Assembly: GCA_033782935.1 (NCBI GenBank)
Contig: JAWQEG010000004.1
Span: 372,001-436,000, forward strand
Source of the DNA: Petrolisthes cinctipes
Taxonomy: Eukaryota; Arthropoda; Malacostraca; Decapoda; Porcellanidae
Length of the DNA stretch: 64,000 bases
Reading direction: 5' to 3'
This document shows positions 33,894 to 47,100 of this stretch, in pieces. Both the position numbers and the translations under genes were made by a program. The notes under the pieces are model-generated. The model was not told the origin of the DNA, searched no databases, and saw only the letters and a program-made list of their open reading frames with translations. Numbering within the stretch: the first letter of the stretch is position 1; every line of letters starts with the position of its first letter.

Positions 33894-36800
33894 TACTCCG
33901 TGTTAGATTATTTTCAAAATTCAGGCCCAAAACATGCTGAAAATCGATATTTTTGGTGCCCAAAGTCAATATGTGCATGTATCTTCTGTACCCGTTTATA
34001 TCTCAAATTCAGGCTCAAAACACCCGAAAATTCAATATTTTGGGGTCCCAGAAGCAATCTGTACATGCCTACACAGTGCTAGAATATTTTCAAAATATAG
34101 GCTAAAAACATGCTAAAAATCGACATTTTAGGTGCCAAAAAATCGATATCTCAAATTCAGTCCCAAAACACCCGAAAATTCGATATCTAGAGGTCCCAGA
34201 AGGTATCTGTACATGCCTACTCCGTGTTAGAGTATTTTCAAAATGCAGGCCAAAAACATACTGAAAATCGATCTTTTAGGTGCCCAAAAGTCGATATGTG
34301 CATGCATCTTCTGTACCCGTTTATATCTCAAATTCTGGCCCTAAACACCCGAAAATTCGATATTTTGTGGTCCCAGAAGCGATCTGTACATGCCTACTCC
34401 GTGTTAGAGTATTTTCAAAATTCAGGCCCAAAACATGCTGAAAATCGATATTTTTGGTGCCCAAAGTCAATATGTGCATGTATCTTCTGTACCCGTTTAT
34501 ATCTCAAATTCAGGCTCAAAACACCCGAAAATTCAATATTTTGGGGTCCCAGAAGCAATCTGTACAGTGCTAGAATATTTTTAAAATATAGGCTAAAAAC
34601 ATGCTAAAAATCGATCTTTTAGGTGCCAAAAAGTCGATATCTCAAATTCAGTCCCAAAACACCCGAAAATTCGATATTTAGGGGTCCCAGAAGCGATCTG
34701 TACATGCCTACTCCGTGTTAGAGTATTTTCAAAATACATGCTCAAAACATACTGAAAATCGATCTTTTAGGCGCACAAAAGTCGATATGTGCATGCATCT
34801 TCAGTACCCGTTTATATCTCAAATTCAGGCTCAAAACACCCGAAAATTCAATATTTTGGGGTCCCAGAAGCAATCTGTACATGCCTACTCAGTGTTAGAG
34901 TATTTTCAAAATACAGGCCCAAAACATACTGAAAATCGATATTTTAGATGCCCAAAGTCAATATGTGCATGTATCTTCTGTACCCGTTTATATCTCAAAT
35001 TCAGGCTCAAAACACCCGAAAATTCAATATTTTGGGGTCCCAGAAGCAATCTGTACATGCCTACTCAGTGCTAGAATATTTTCAAAATATAGGCTAAAAA
35101 CATGCTAAAAATCGATCTTTTAGGTGCCAAAAAGTCGATATCTCAAATTCAGTCCCAAAACACCCGAAAATTCGATATTTAGGGGTCCCAGAAGCGATCT
35201 GTACATGCCTACTCCGTGTTAGAGTATTTTCAAAATACATGCTCAAAACATACTGAAAATCGATCTTTTAGGTGCACAAAAGTCGATATGTGCATGCATC
35301 TTCAGTACCCGTTTATATCTCAAATTCAGGCTCAAAACACCCGAAAATTCAATATTTTGGGGTCCCAGAAGCAATCTGTACATGCCTACTCAGTGTTAGA
35401 GTATTTTCAAAATACAGGCCCAAAACATGCTGAAAATCGATATTTTAGATGCCCAAAGTCAATATGTGCATGTATCTTCTGTACCCGTTTATATCTCAAA
35501 TTCAGGCTCAAAACACCCGAAAATTTAATATTCTGGGGTCTTAGAAGCAATCTGTACATGCCTACACAGTGCTAGAATATTTTCAAAATATAGGCTAAAA
35601 ACATGCTAAAAATCGACATTTTAGGTGCCAAAAAATCGATATCTCAAATTCAGTCCCAAAACACCCGAAAATTCGATATTTAGAGGTCCCAGAAGCGATC
35701 TGTACATGCCTACTCCGTGTTAGAGTATTTTCAAAATACAGGCCAAAAACATACTGAAAATCGATCTTTTAGGTGCCCAAAAGTCGATATGTGCATGCAT
35801 CTTCTGTACCCGTTTATATCTCAAATTCTGGCCCTAAACACCCAAAAATTCGATATTTTGGGGTCCCAGAAGCGATCTGTACATGCCTACTCCGTGTTAG
35901 AGTATTTTCAAAATTCAGGCCCAAAACATGCTGAAAATCGATATTTTTGGTGCCCAAAGTCAATATGTGCATGTATCTTCTGTACCCGTTTATATCTCAA
36001 ATTCAGGCTCAAAACACCCGAAAATTGAATATTTTGGGGTCCCAGAAGCAATCTGTACAGTGCTAGAATATTTTCAAAATATAGGCTAAAAACATGCTAA
36101 AAATCGATCTTTTAGATGACAAAAAGTCGATATCTCAAATTCAGTCCCAAAACACCCGAAAATTCGATATTTAGGGGTCCCAGAAGCGATCTGTACATGC
36201 CTACTCCGTGTTAGAGTATTTTCAAAATACATGCTCAAAACATACTGAAAATCGTTCTTTTAGGTGCACAAAAGTCGATATGTGCATGCATCTTCAGTAC
36301 CCGTTTATATCTCAAATTCAGGCTCAAAACACCCGAAAATTCAATATTTTGGGGTCCCAGAAGCAATCTGTACATGCCTACTCCGTGTTAGATTATTTTC
36401 AAAATTCAGGCCCAAAACATGCTGAAAATCGATATTTTAGATGCCCAAAGTCAATATGTGCATGTATCTTCTGTACCCGTTTATATCACAAATTCAGGCT
36501 CAAAACACCCGAAAATTCAATATTTTGGGGTCCCAGAAGCAATCTGTACATGCCTACACAGTGCTAGAATATTTTCAAAATATAGGCTAAAAACATGCTA
36601 AAAATCGACATTTTAGGTGCCAAAAAGTCTATATCTCAAATTCAGTCCCAAAACACCCGGAAATTCGATATTTAGGGGTCCCAGAAGCGATCTGTACATG
36701 CCTACTCCGTGTTAGATTATTTTCAAAATACATGCTCAAAACATACTGAAAATCGATCTTTTAGGTGCACAAAAGTCGATATGTGCATGCATCTTCAATA

Positions 36801-37702
36801 CCCGTTTATATCTCAAATTCAGGCTCAAAACACCCGAAAATTCAATATTTTGGGGTCCCAGAAGCAATCTGTACATGCCTACTCAGTGTTAGAGTATTTT
36901 CAAAATACAGGCCCAAAACATGCTGAAAATCGATATTTTTGATGCCCAAAGTCAATATGTGCATGTATCTTCTGTACCCGTTTATATCTCAAATTCAGGC
37001 TCAAAACACCCGAAAATTCAATATTTTGGGGTCCCAGAAGCAATCTGTACATGCCTACACAGTGCTAGAATATTTTCAAAATATAGGCTAAAAACATGCT
37101 AAAAATCGACATTTTAGGTGCCAAAAAGTCGATATCTCAAATTCAGTCCCTAAACACCCGAAAATTCGATATTTAGGGATCCCAGAAGCGATCTGTACAT
37201 GCCTACTCCGTGTTAGAGTATTTTCAAAATACATGCTCAAAACATACTGAAAATCGATATTTTAGGTGCACAAAAGTCGATATGTGCATGCATCTTCAGT
37301 ACCCGTTTATATCTCAAATTCAGGCTCAAAACATCCGAAAATTCAATATTTTGGGGTTCCAGAAGCAATCTGTACATGCCTACTCAGTGTTAGAGTATTT
37401 TCAAAATACAGGCCCAAAACATGCTGAAAATGATATTTAGATGCCCAAAGTCAATATGTTCATGTATATTCTGTACTTGTTTATATCTCAAATTCAGGCT
37501 CAAAACACCCGAAAATTCAATATTTTGGGGTCCCAGAAGCAATCTGTACATGCCTACACAGTGCTAGAATATTTTCAAAATATAGGCTAAAAACATGCTA
37601 AAATTCGACCTTTTAGGTGCCAAAAAATCGATATCTCAAATTCAGTCCCAAAACACCCGAAAATTCGATATTTAGAGGTCCCAGAAGGTATCTGTACATG
37701 CC
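33894..37702. repeat. Eight mixed blocks (324, 491, 501, 501, 491, 501, 501, 499)
   Basis: Starts fall at 33894 (B-C), 34218, 34709, 35210, 35711, 36202, 36703 and 37204. The leading B-C block has GTTAGATTATTTT with a Y-type B. The segment around 33,395-34,217 reappears 3,809 bp downstream at 37,204-38,026. The last unit is 499 bp with a decayed B monomer (AAAATGATATTTAG, ATGTTCATGTATATTC). Confidence 0.87.
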
Positions 37703-40021
37703 TACTCCGTGTTAGATTATTTTCAAAATTCAGGCCCAAAACATGCTGAAAATCGATATTTTTGGTGCCCAAAGTCAATATGTGCATGTATCTTCTGTAC
37801 CCGTTTATATCTCAAATTCAGGCTCAAAACACCCGAAAATTCAATATTTTGGGGTCCCAGAAGCAATCTGTACATGCCTACTCAGTGCTAGAATATTTTC
37901 AAAATATAGGCTAAAAACATGCTAAAAATCGATCTTTTAGGTGCCAAAAAGTCGATATCTCAAATTCAGTCCCAAAACACCCGAAAATTCGATATTTAGG
38001 GGTCCCAGAAGCGATCTGTACATGCCTACTCCGTGTTAGAGTATTTTCAAAATGCATGCTCAAAACATACTGAAAATCGATCTTTTAGGTGCACAAAAGT
38101 CGATATGTGCATGCATCTTCAGTACCCGTTTATATCTCAAATTCATGCTCAAAACATCCGAAAATTCAATATTTTGGGGTCCCAGAAGCAATCTGTACAT
38201 GCCTACTCAGTGTTAGAGTATTTTCAAAATACAGGCCAAAAACATGCTGAAAATCGATATTTTAGATGCCCAAAGTCAATATGTGCATGTATCTTCTGTA
38301 CCCGTTTATATCTCAAATTCTGGCTCAAAACACCCGAAAATTCAATATTTTTGGGGTCCCAGAAGCAATCTGTACATGCCTACACAGTGCTAGAATATTT
38401 TCAAAATATAGGCTAAAAACATGCTAAAAATCGACATTTTAGGTGCCAAAAAATCGATATCTCAAATTCAGTCCCAAAACACCCGAAAATTCGATATTTA
38501 GAGGTCCCAGAAGGTATCTGTACATGCCTACTCCGTGTTAGAGTATTTTCAAAATACAGGCCAAAAACATACTGAAAATCGATCTTTTAGGTGCCCAAAA
38601 GTCGATATGTGCATGCATCTTCTGTACCCGTTTATATCTCAAATTCTGGCCCTAAACACCCGAAAATTCGATATTTTGTGGTCCCAGAAGCGATCTGTAC
38701 ATGCCTACTCCGTGTTAGAGTATTTTCAAAATTCAGGCCCAAAACATGCTGAAAATCGATATTTTTGGTGCCCAAAGTCAATATGTGCATGTATCTTCTG
38801 TACCCGTTTATATCTCAAATTCAGGCTCAAAACACCCGAAAATTCAATATTTTGGGGTCCCAGAAGCAATCTGTACAGTGCTAGAATATTTTTAAAATAT
38901 AGGCTAAAAACATGCTAAAAATCGATCTTTTAGGTGCCAAAAAGTCGATATCTCAAATTCAGTCCCAAAACACCCGAAAATTCGATATTTAGGGGTCCCA
39001 GAAGCGATCTGTACATGCCTACTCCGTGTTAGAGTATTTTCAAAATACATGCTCAAAACATACTGAAAATCGATCTTTTAGGTGCACAAAAGTCGATATG
39101 TGCATGCATCTTCAGTACCCGTTTATATCTCAAATTCAGGCTCAAAACACCCGAAACTTCAATATTTTGGGGTCCCAGAAGCAATCTGTACATGCCTACT
39201 CAGTGTTAGAGTATTTTCAAAATACAGGCCCAAAACATACTGAAAATCGATATTTTAGATGCCCAAAGTCAATATGTGCATGCATCTTCAGTACCCGTTT
39301 ATATCTCAAATTCAGGCTCAAAACACCCGAAAATTTAATATTCTGGGGTCCCAGAAGCAATCTGTACATGCCTACACAGTGCTAGAATATTTTCAAAATA
39401 TAGGCTAAAAACATGCTAAAAATCGACATTTTAGGTGCCAAAAAATCGATATCTCAAATTCAGTCCCAAAACACCCGAAAATTCGATATTTAGAGGTCCC
39501 AGAAGTGATCTGTACATGCCTACTCCGTGTTAGAGTATTTTCAAAATACAGGCCAAAAACATACTGAAAATCGATCTTTTAGGTGCCCAAAAGTCGAAAT
39601 GTGCATGCATCTTCTGTACCCGTTTATATCTCAAATTCTGGCCCTAAACACCCAAAAATTCGATATTTTGGGGTCCCAGAAGCGATCTGTACATGCCTAC
39701 TCCGTGTTAGAGTATTTTCAAAATTCAGGCCCAAAACATGCTGAAAATCGATATTTTTGGTGCCCAAAGTCAATATGTGCATGTATCTTCTGTACCCGTT
39801 TATATCACAAATTCAGGCTCAAAACACCCGAAAATTCAATATTTTGGGGTCCCAGAAGCAATCTGTACATGCCTACACAGTGCTAGAATATTTTCAAAAT
39901 ATAGGCTAAAAACATGCTAAAAATCGACATTTTAGGTGCCAAAAAGTCTATATCTCAAATTCAGTCCCAAAACACCCGGAAATTCGATATTTAAGGGTCC
40001 CAGAAGCGATCTGTACATGCC
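37703..40021. repeat. Five blocks (324, 502, 491, 501, 501), copy of the 34-36 kb region
   Basis: Starts fall at 37703, 38027, 38529, 39020 and 39521. The units at 38529 and 39020 match 34218 and 34709 (TTTTGTGGTCCC, AATATTTTTAAAATATAGG) at an offset of 4,311 bp. The unit at 39521 matches 35711 (CACCCAAAAATTCG) at 3,810 bp. The 502-bp unit has an extra T in TATTTTTGGGGTCCC. The shift in offset shows one 501-bp unit lost or gained between the copies. Confidence 0.87.
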
Positions 40022-41673
40022 TACTCCGTGTTAGAGTATTTTCAAAATACATGCTCAAAACATACTGAAAATCGATCTTTTAGGTGCACAAAAGTCGATA
40101 TGTGCATGCATCTTCAGTACCCGTTTATATCTCAAATTCAGGCTCAAAACACCCGAAAATTCAAGATTTTGGGGTCCCAGAAGCAATCTGTACATGTCTA
40201 CTCAGTGTTAGAGTATTTTCAAAATACAGGCCCAAAACATGCTGAAAATCGATATTTTAGATGCCCAAAGTCTATATGTGCATGTATCTTCTGTACCCGT
40301 TTATATCTCAAATTTAGGCTCAAAACACCCGAAAATTCAATATTTTGGGGTCCCAGAAGCAATCTGTACATGCCTACACAGTGCTAGAATATTTTCAAAA
40401 TATAGGCTAAAAACATGCTAAAAATCGACATTTTAGGTGCCAAAAAATCGATATCTCAAATTCAGTCCCAAAACACCCGAAAATTCGATATTTAGAGGTC
40501 CCAGAAGGTATCTGTACATGCCTACTCCGTGTTAGATTATTTTTCAAAATTCAGGCCCAAAACATGCTGAAAATCGATATTTTTGGTGCCCAAAGTCAAT
40601 ATGTGCATGTATCTTCTGTACCCGTTTATATCTCAAATTCAGGCTCAAAACACCCGAAAATTCAATATTTTGGGGTCCCAGAAGCAATCTGTACATGCCT
40701 ACACAGTGCTAGAATATTTTCAAAATATAGGCTAAAAACATGCTAAAAATCGACATTTTAGGTGCCAAAAAGTCTATATCTCAAATTCAGTCCCAAAACA
40801 CCCGGAAATTCGATATTTAAGGGTCCCAGAAGCGATCTGTACATGCCTACTCCGTGTTAGAGTATTTTCAAAATACATGCTCAAAACATACTGAAAATCG
40901 ATCTTTTAGGTGCACAAAAGTCGATATGTGCATGCATCTTCAGTACCCGTTTATATCTCAAATTCAGGCTCAAAACACCCGAAAATTCAAGATTTTGGGG
41001 TCCCAGAAGCAATCTGTACATGTCTACTCAGTGTTAGAGTATTTTCAAAATACAGGCCCAAAACATGCTGAAAATCGATATTTTAGATGCCCAAAGTCTA
41101 TATGTGCATGTATCTTCTGTACCCGTTTATATCTCAAATTTAGGCTCAAAACACCCGAAAATTCAATATTTTGGGGTCCCAGAAGCAATCTGTACATGCC
41201 TACACAGTGCTAGAATATTTTCAAAATATAGGCTAAAAACATGCTAAAAATCGACATTTTAGGTGCCAAAAAATCGATATCTCAAATTCAGTCCCAAAAC
41301 ACCCGAAAATTCGATATTTAGAGGTCCCAGAAGGTATCTGTACATGCCTACTCCGTGTTAGATTATTTTTCAAAATTCAGGCCCAAAACATGCTGAAAAT
41401 CGATATTTTTGGTGCCCAAAGTCAATATGTGCATGTATCTTCTGTACCCGTTTATATCTCAAATTCAGGCTCAAAACACCCGAAAATTCAATATTTTGGG
41501 GTCCCAGAAGCAATCTGTACATGCCTACTCAGTGCTAGAATATTTTCAAAATATAGGCTAAAAACATGCTAAAAATCGATCTTTTAGGTGCCAAAAAGTC
41601 GATATCTCAAATTCAGTCCCAAAACACCCGAAAATTCGATATTTACGGGTCCCAGAAGCGATCTGTACATGCC
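40022..41673. repeat. Two tandem copies of an 826-bp unit (A-B-C + B-C)
   Basis: Copies are 40022-40847 and 40848-41673. Each is an X-type 501-bp unit plus a 325-bp B-C block whose B starts GTTAGATTATTTTTCAAAA, one T longer than usual. Both share TTCAAGATTTTGG, TACATGTCTAC, CCCAAAGTCTATATG and CAAATTTAGGCTC. The C of copy 1 ends TTTAAGGGTCCC and that of copy 2 TTTACGGGTCCC. Confidence 0.92.
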
Positions 41674-42498
41674 TACTCCGTGTTAGAGTATTTTCAAAAT
41701 ACATGCTCAAAACATACTGAAAATCGATCTTTTAGGTGCACAAAAGTCGATATGTGCATGCATCTTCAGTACCCGTTTATATCTCAAATTCAGGCTCAAA
41801 ACACCCGAAAATTCAAAATTTTGGGGTCCCAGAAGCAATCTGTACATGCCTACTCAGTGTTAGAGTATTTTCAAAATACAGGCCCAAAACATGCTGAAAA
41901 TCGATATTTTAGATGCCCAAAGTCAATATGTGCATGTATCTTCTGTACCCGTTTATATCTCAAATTCAGGCTCAAAACACCCGAAAATTCAATATTTTGG
42001 GGTCCCAGAAGCAGTCTGTACATGCCTACTCAGTGCTAGAATATTTTCAAAATATAGGCTAAAAACATGATAAAAATCGATCTTTTAGGTGCCAAAAAGT
42101 CGATATCTCAAATTCAGTCCCAAAACACCCGAAAATTCGATATTTAGGGGTCGCAGAAGCGATCTGTACATGCCTACTCAGTGTTAGAGTATTTTCAAAA
42201 TACAGGCCCAAAACATGCTGAAAATCGATATTTTAGATGCCCAAAGTCAATATGTGCATGTATCTTCTGTACCCGTTTATATCTCAAATTCAGGCTCAAA
42301 ACACCCGAAAATTCAATATTTTGGGGTCCCAGAAGCAGTCTGTACATGCCTACTCAGTGCTAGAATATTTTCAAAATATAGGCTAAAAACATGCTAAAAA
42401 TCGATCTTTTAGGTGCCAAAAAGTCGATATCTCAAATTCAGTCCCAAAACACCCGAAAATTCGATATTTAGGGGTCGCAGAAGCGATCTGTACATGCC
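41674..42498. repeat. 501-bp X unit followed by its 324-bp B-C duplicate
   Basis: The B-C part of the X unit (AGCAGTCTG in B, GGTCGCAG in C) is repeated exactly 324 bp downstream as a free-standing B-C block (42175-42498). The two copies differ by ACATGATAAAAATC against ACATGCTAAAAATC. This shows how the B-C blocks elsewhere arise. Confidence 0.9.
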
Positions 42499-43165
42499 TA
42501 CTCCGTGTTAGAGTATTTTCAAAATACATGCTCAAAACATACTGAAAATCGATCTTTTAGGTGCCCAAAAGTCGATATGTGCATGCATCTTCAGTACCCG
42601 TTTATATCTCAAATTCAGGCTCAAAACACCCGAAAATTCAATATTTTGGGGTCCCAGAAGCAATCTGTACATGCCTACTCAGTGTTAGAGTATTTTCAAA
42701 ATACAGGCCCAAAACATGCTGAAAATCGATATTTTAGATGCCCAAAGTCAATATGTGCATGTGTCTTCTGTACCCGTTTATATCTCAAATTCAGGCTCAA
42801 AACACCCGAAAATTCAATATTTTGGGGTCCCAGAAGCAATCTGTACATGCCTACTCCGTGTTAGAGTATTTTCAAAATTCAGGCCCAAAACATGCTGAAA
42901 ATCGATATTTTTGGTGCCCAAAGTCAATATGTGCATGTATCTTCTGTACCCGTTTATATCTCAAATTCATGCTCAAAACACCCGAAAATTCAATATTTTG
43001 GAGTCCCAGAAGCAATCTGTACAGTGCTAGAATATTTTCAAAATATAGGCTAAAACCATGCTAAAAATCGATCTTTTAGAAGCCAAAAAGTCGATATCTC
43101 AAATTCAGTCCCAAAACACCCGAAAATTCGATATTTAGGGGTCCCAGAAGCGATCTGTACATGCC
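42499..43165. repeat. 667-bp block A-Bx-By-C
   Basis: A 42499-42675, Bx 42676-42851, By from 42852, and a C shortened by the 10-bp junction deletion. Like 4330-5006 it has two B monomers of opposite edition, but in the order X then Y. The By carries TTCATGCTCAAAAC and TTTTGGAGTCCC, and the C reads TAAAACCATGC. Confidence 0.86.
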
Positions 43166-44167
43166 TACTCCGTGTTAGAGTATTTTCAAAATACATGCTC
43201 AAAACATACTGAAAATCGATCTTTTAGGTGCACAAAAGTCGATATGTGCATGCATCTTCAATACCCGTTTATATCTCAAATTCAGGCTCAAAACACCCGA
43301 AAATTCAATATTTTGAGGTCCCAGAAGCAATCTGTACATGCCTACTCAGTGTTAGAGTATTTTCAAAATACAGGCCCAAAACATGCTGAAAATCGATATT
43401 TTAGATGCCCAAAGTCAATATGTGCATGTATCTTCTGTACCCGTTTATATCTCAAATTCAGGCTCAAAACACCCGAAAATTCAATATTTTGGGGTCCCAG
43501 AAGCAATCTGTACATGCCTACTCAGTGCTAGAATATTTTCAAAATATAGGCTAAAAACATGCTAAAAATCGATCTTTTAGGTGCCAAACAGTCGATATCT
43601 CAAATTCAGTCCCAAAACACCCGAAAATTCGATATTTAGGGGTCCCAGAAGCGATCTGTACATGCCTACTCCGTGTTAGAGTATTTTAAAAATACATGCT
43701 CAAAATATACTGAAAATCGATCTTTTAGGTGCACAAAAGTCGATATGTGCATGCATCTTCAGTACCCGTTTATATCTCAAATTCAGGCTCAAAACACCCA
43801 AAAATTCAATATTTTGGGGTCCCAGAAGCAATCTGTACATGTCTACTCAGTGTTAGAGTATTTTCAAAATACAGGCCCAAAACATGCTGAAAATCGATAT
43901 TTTAGATGCCCAAAGTCTATATGTGCATGGATCTTCTGTACCCGTTTATATCTCAAATTCAGGCTCAAAACACCCGAAAATTCAATATTTTGGGGTCCCA
44001 GAAGCAATCTGTACATGCCTACACAGTGCTAGAATATTTTCAAAATATAGGCTAAAAACATGCTAAAAATCGACATTTTAGGTGCCAAAAAATCGATATC
44101 TCAAATTCAGTCCCAAAACACCCGAAAATTCGATATTTAGAGGTCCCAGAAGGTATCTGTACATGCC
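43166..44167. repeat. Two X-type 501-bp units
   Basis: Starts fall at 43166 and 43667. Marks are CTTCAATACCC and TTTTGAGGTCCC in the first, GTGCCAAACAGTCG in its C, and ATTTTAAAAATACATGC with CAAAATATACTG in the second. These linked marks recur at 49,142-49,70x and in part at 55,617-56,16x, so this pair was copied at least twice. Confidence 0.9.
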
Positions 44168-47100
44168 TACTCCGTGTTAGAGTATTTTCAAAATACAGGC
44201 CAAAAACATACTGAAAATCGATCTTTTAGGTGCCCAAAAGTCGATATGTGCATGCATCTTCTGTACCCGTTTATATCTCAAATTCTGGCCCTAAACACCC
44301 GAAAATTCGATATTTTGTGGTCCCAGAAGCGATCTGTACATGCCTACTCCGTGTTAGAGTATTTTCAAAATTCAGGCCCAAAACATGCTGAAAATCGATA
44401 TTTTTGGTGCCCAAAGTCAATATGTGCATGTATCTTCTGTACCCGTTTATATCTCATTTTTCATGCTCAAAACACCCGAAAATTCAATATTTTGGGGTCC
44501 CAGAAGCAATCTGTACAGTGCTAGAATATTTTCAAAATATAGGCTAAAAACATGCTAAAAATCGATCTTTTAGATGCCAAAAAGTCGATATCTCAAATTC
44601 AGTCCCAAAACACCCGAAAATTCGATATTTAGGGGTCCCAGAAGCGATCTGTACATGCCTACTCCGTGTTAGAGTATTTTCAAAATACATGCTCAAAACA
44701 TACTGAAAATCGATCTTTTAGGTGCACAAAAATCGATATGTGCATGCATCTTCAGTACCCGTTTATATCTCAAATTCAGGCTCAAAACACCCGAAAATTC
44801 AATATTTTGGGGTCCCAGAAGCAATCTGTACATGCCTACTCCGTGTTAGATTATTTTCAAAATTCAGGCCCAAAACATGCTGAAAATCGATATTTTAGAT
44901 GCCCAAAGTCAATATGTGCATGTATCTTCTGTACCCGTTTATATCTCAAATTCAGGCTCAAAACACCCGAAAATTCAATATTTTGGGGTCCCAGAAGCAA
45001 TCTGTACATGCCTACACAGTGCTAGAATATTTTAAAAATATAGGCTAAAAACATGCTAAAAATCGACATTTTAGGTGCCAAAAAGTCGATATCTCAAATT
45101 CAGTCCCAAAACACCCGAAAATTCGATATTTAGGGGTCCCAGAAGCGATCTGTACATGCCTACTCCGTGTTAGAGTATTTTCAAAATACATGCTCAAAAC
45201 ATACTGAAAATCGATCTCTTAGGTGCACAAAAGTCGATATGTGCATGCATCTTCAATACCCGTTTATATCTCAAATTCAGGCTCAAAACACCCGAAAATT
45301 CAATATTTTGAGGTCCCAGAAGCAATCTGTACATGCCTACTCAGTGTTAGAGTATTTTCAAAATACAGGCCCAAAACATGCTGAAAATCGATATTTTAGA
45401 TGCCCAAAGTCTATATGTGCATGGATCTTCTGTACCCGTTTATATCTCAAATTCAGGCTCAAAACACCCGAAAATTCAATATTTTGGGGTCCCAGAAGCA
45501 ATCTGTACATGCCTACACAGTGCTAGAATATTTTCAAAATATAGGCTAAAAACATGCTAAAAATCGACATTTTAGGTGCCAAAAAATCGATATCTCAAAT
45601 TCAGTCCCAAAACACCCGAAAATTCGATATTTAGAGGTCCCAGAAGGTATCTGTACATGCCTACTCCGTGTTAGAGTATTTTCAAAATACAGGCCAAAAA
45701 CATACTGAAAATCGATCTTTTAGGTGCCCAAAAGTCGATATGTGCATGCATCTTCTGTACCCGTTTATATCTCAAATTCTGGCCCTAAACACCCGAAAAT
45801 TCGATATTTTGTGGTCCCAGAAGCGATCTGTACATGCCTACTCCGTGTTAGAGTATTTTCAAAATTCAGGCCCAAAACATGCTGAAAATTGATATTTTTG
45901 GTGCCCAAAGTCAATATGTGCATGTATCTTCTGTACCCGTTTATATCTCATTTTTCATGCTCAAGACACCCGAAAATTCAATATTTTTGGGTCCCAGAAG
46001 CAATCTGTACAGTGCTAGAATATTTTCAAAATATAGGCTAAAAACATGCTAAAAATCGATCTTTTAGATGCCAAAAAGTCGATATCTCAAATTCAGTCCC
46101 AAAACACCCGAAAATTCGATATTTAGGGGTCCCAGAAGCGATCTGTACATGCCTACTCCGTGTTAGAGTATTTTCAAAATACATGCTCAAAACATACTGA
46201 AAATCGATCTTTTAGGTGCACAAAAGTCGATATGTGCATGCATCTTCAGTACCCGTTTATATCTCAAATTCAGGCTCAAAACACCCGAAAATTCAATATT
46301 TTGGGGTCCCAGAAGCAATCTGTACATGCCTACTCCGTGTTAGATTATTTTCAAAATTCAGGCCCAAAACATGCTGAAAATCGATATTTTAGATGCCCAA
46401 AGTCAATATGTGCATGTATCTTCTGTACCCGTTTATATCTCAAATTCAGGCTCAAAACACCCGAAAATTCAATATTTTGGGGTCCCAGAAGCAATCTGTA
46501 CATGCCTACACAGTGCTAGAATATTTTCAAAATATAGGCTAAAAACATGCTAAAAATCGACATTTTAGGTGCCAAAAAGTCGATATCTCAAATTCAGTCC
46601 CAAAACACCCGAAAATTCGATATTTAGGGGTCCCAGAAGCGATCTGTACATGCCTACTCCGTGTTAGAGTATTTTCAAAATACATGCTCAAAACATACTG
46701 AAAATCGATCTTTTAGGTGCACAAAAGTCGATATGTGCATGCATCTTCAATACCCGTTTATATCTCAAATTCAGGCTCAAAACACCCGAAAATTCAATAT
46801 TTTGAGGTCCCAGAAGCAATCTGTACATGCCTACTCCGTGTTAGAGTATTTTCAAAATTCAGGCCCAAAACATGCTGAAAATCTATATTTTTGGTGCCCA
46901 AAGTCAATATGTGCATGTATCTTCTGTACCCGTTTATATCTCATTTTTCATGCTCAAAACACCCGAAAATTCAATATTTTGGGGTCCCAGAAGCAATCTG
47001 TACAGTGCTAGAATATTTTCAAAATATAGGCTAAAAACATGCTAAAAATCGATCTTTTAGATGCCAAAAAGTCGATATCTCAAATTCAGTCCCAAAACAC

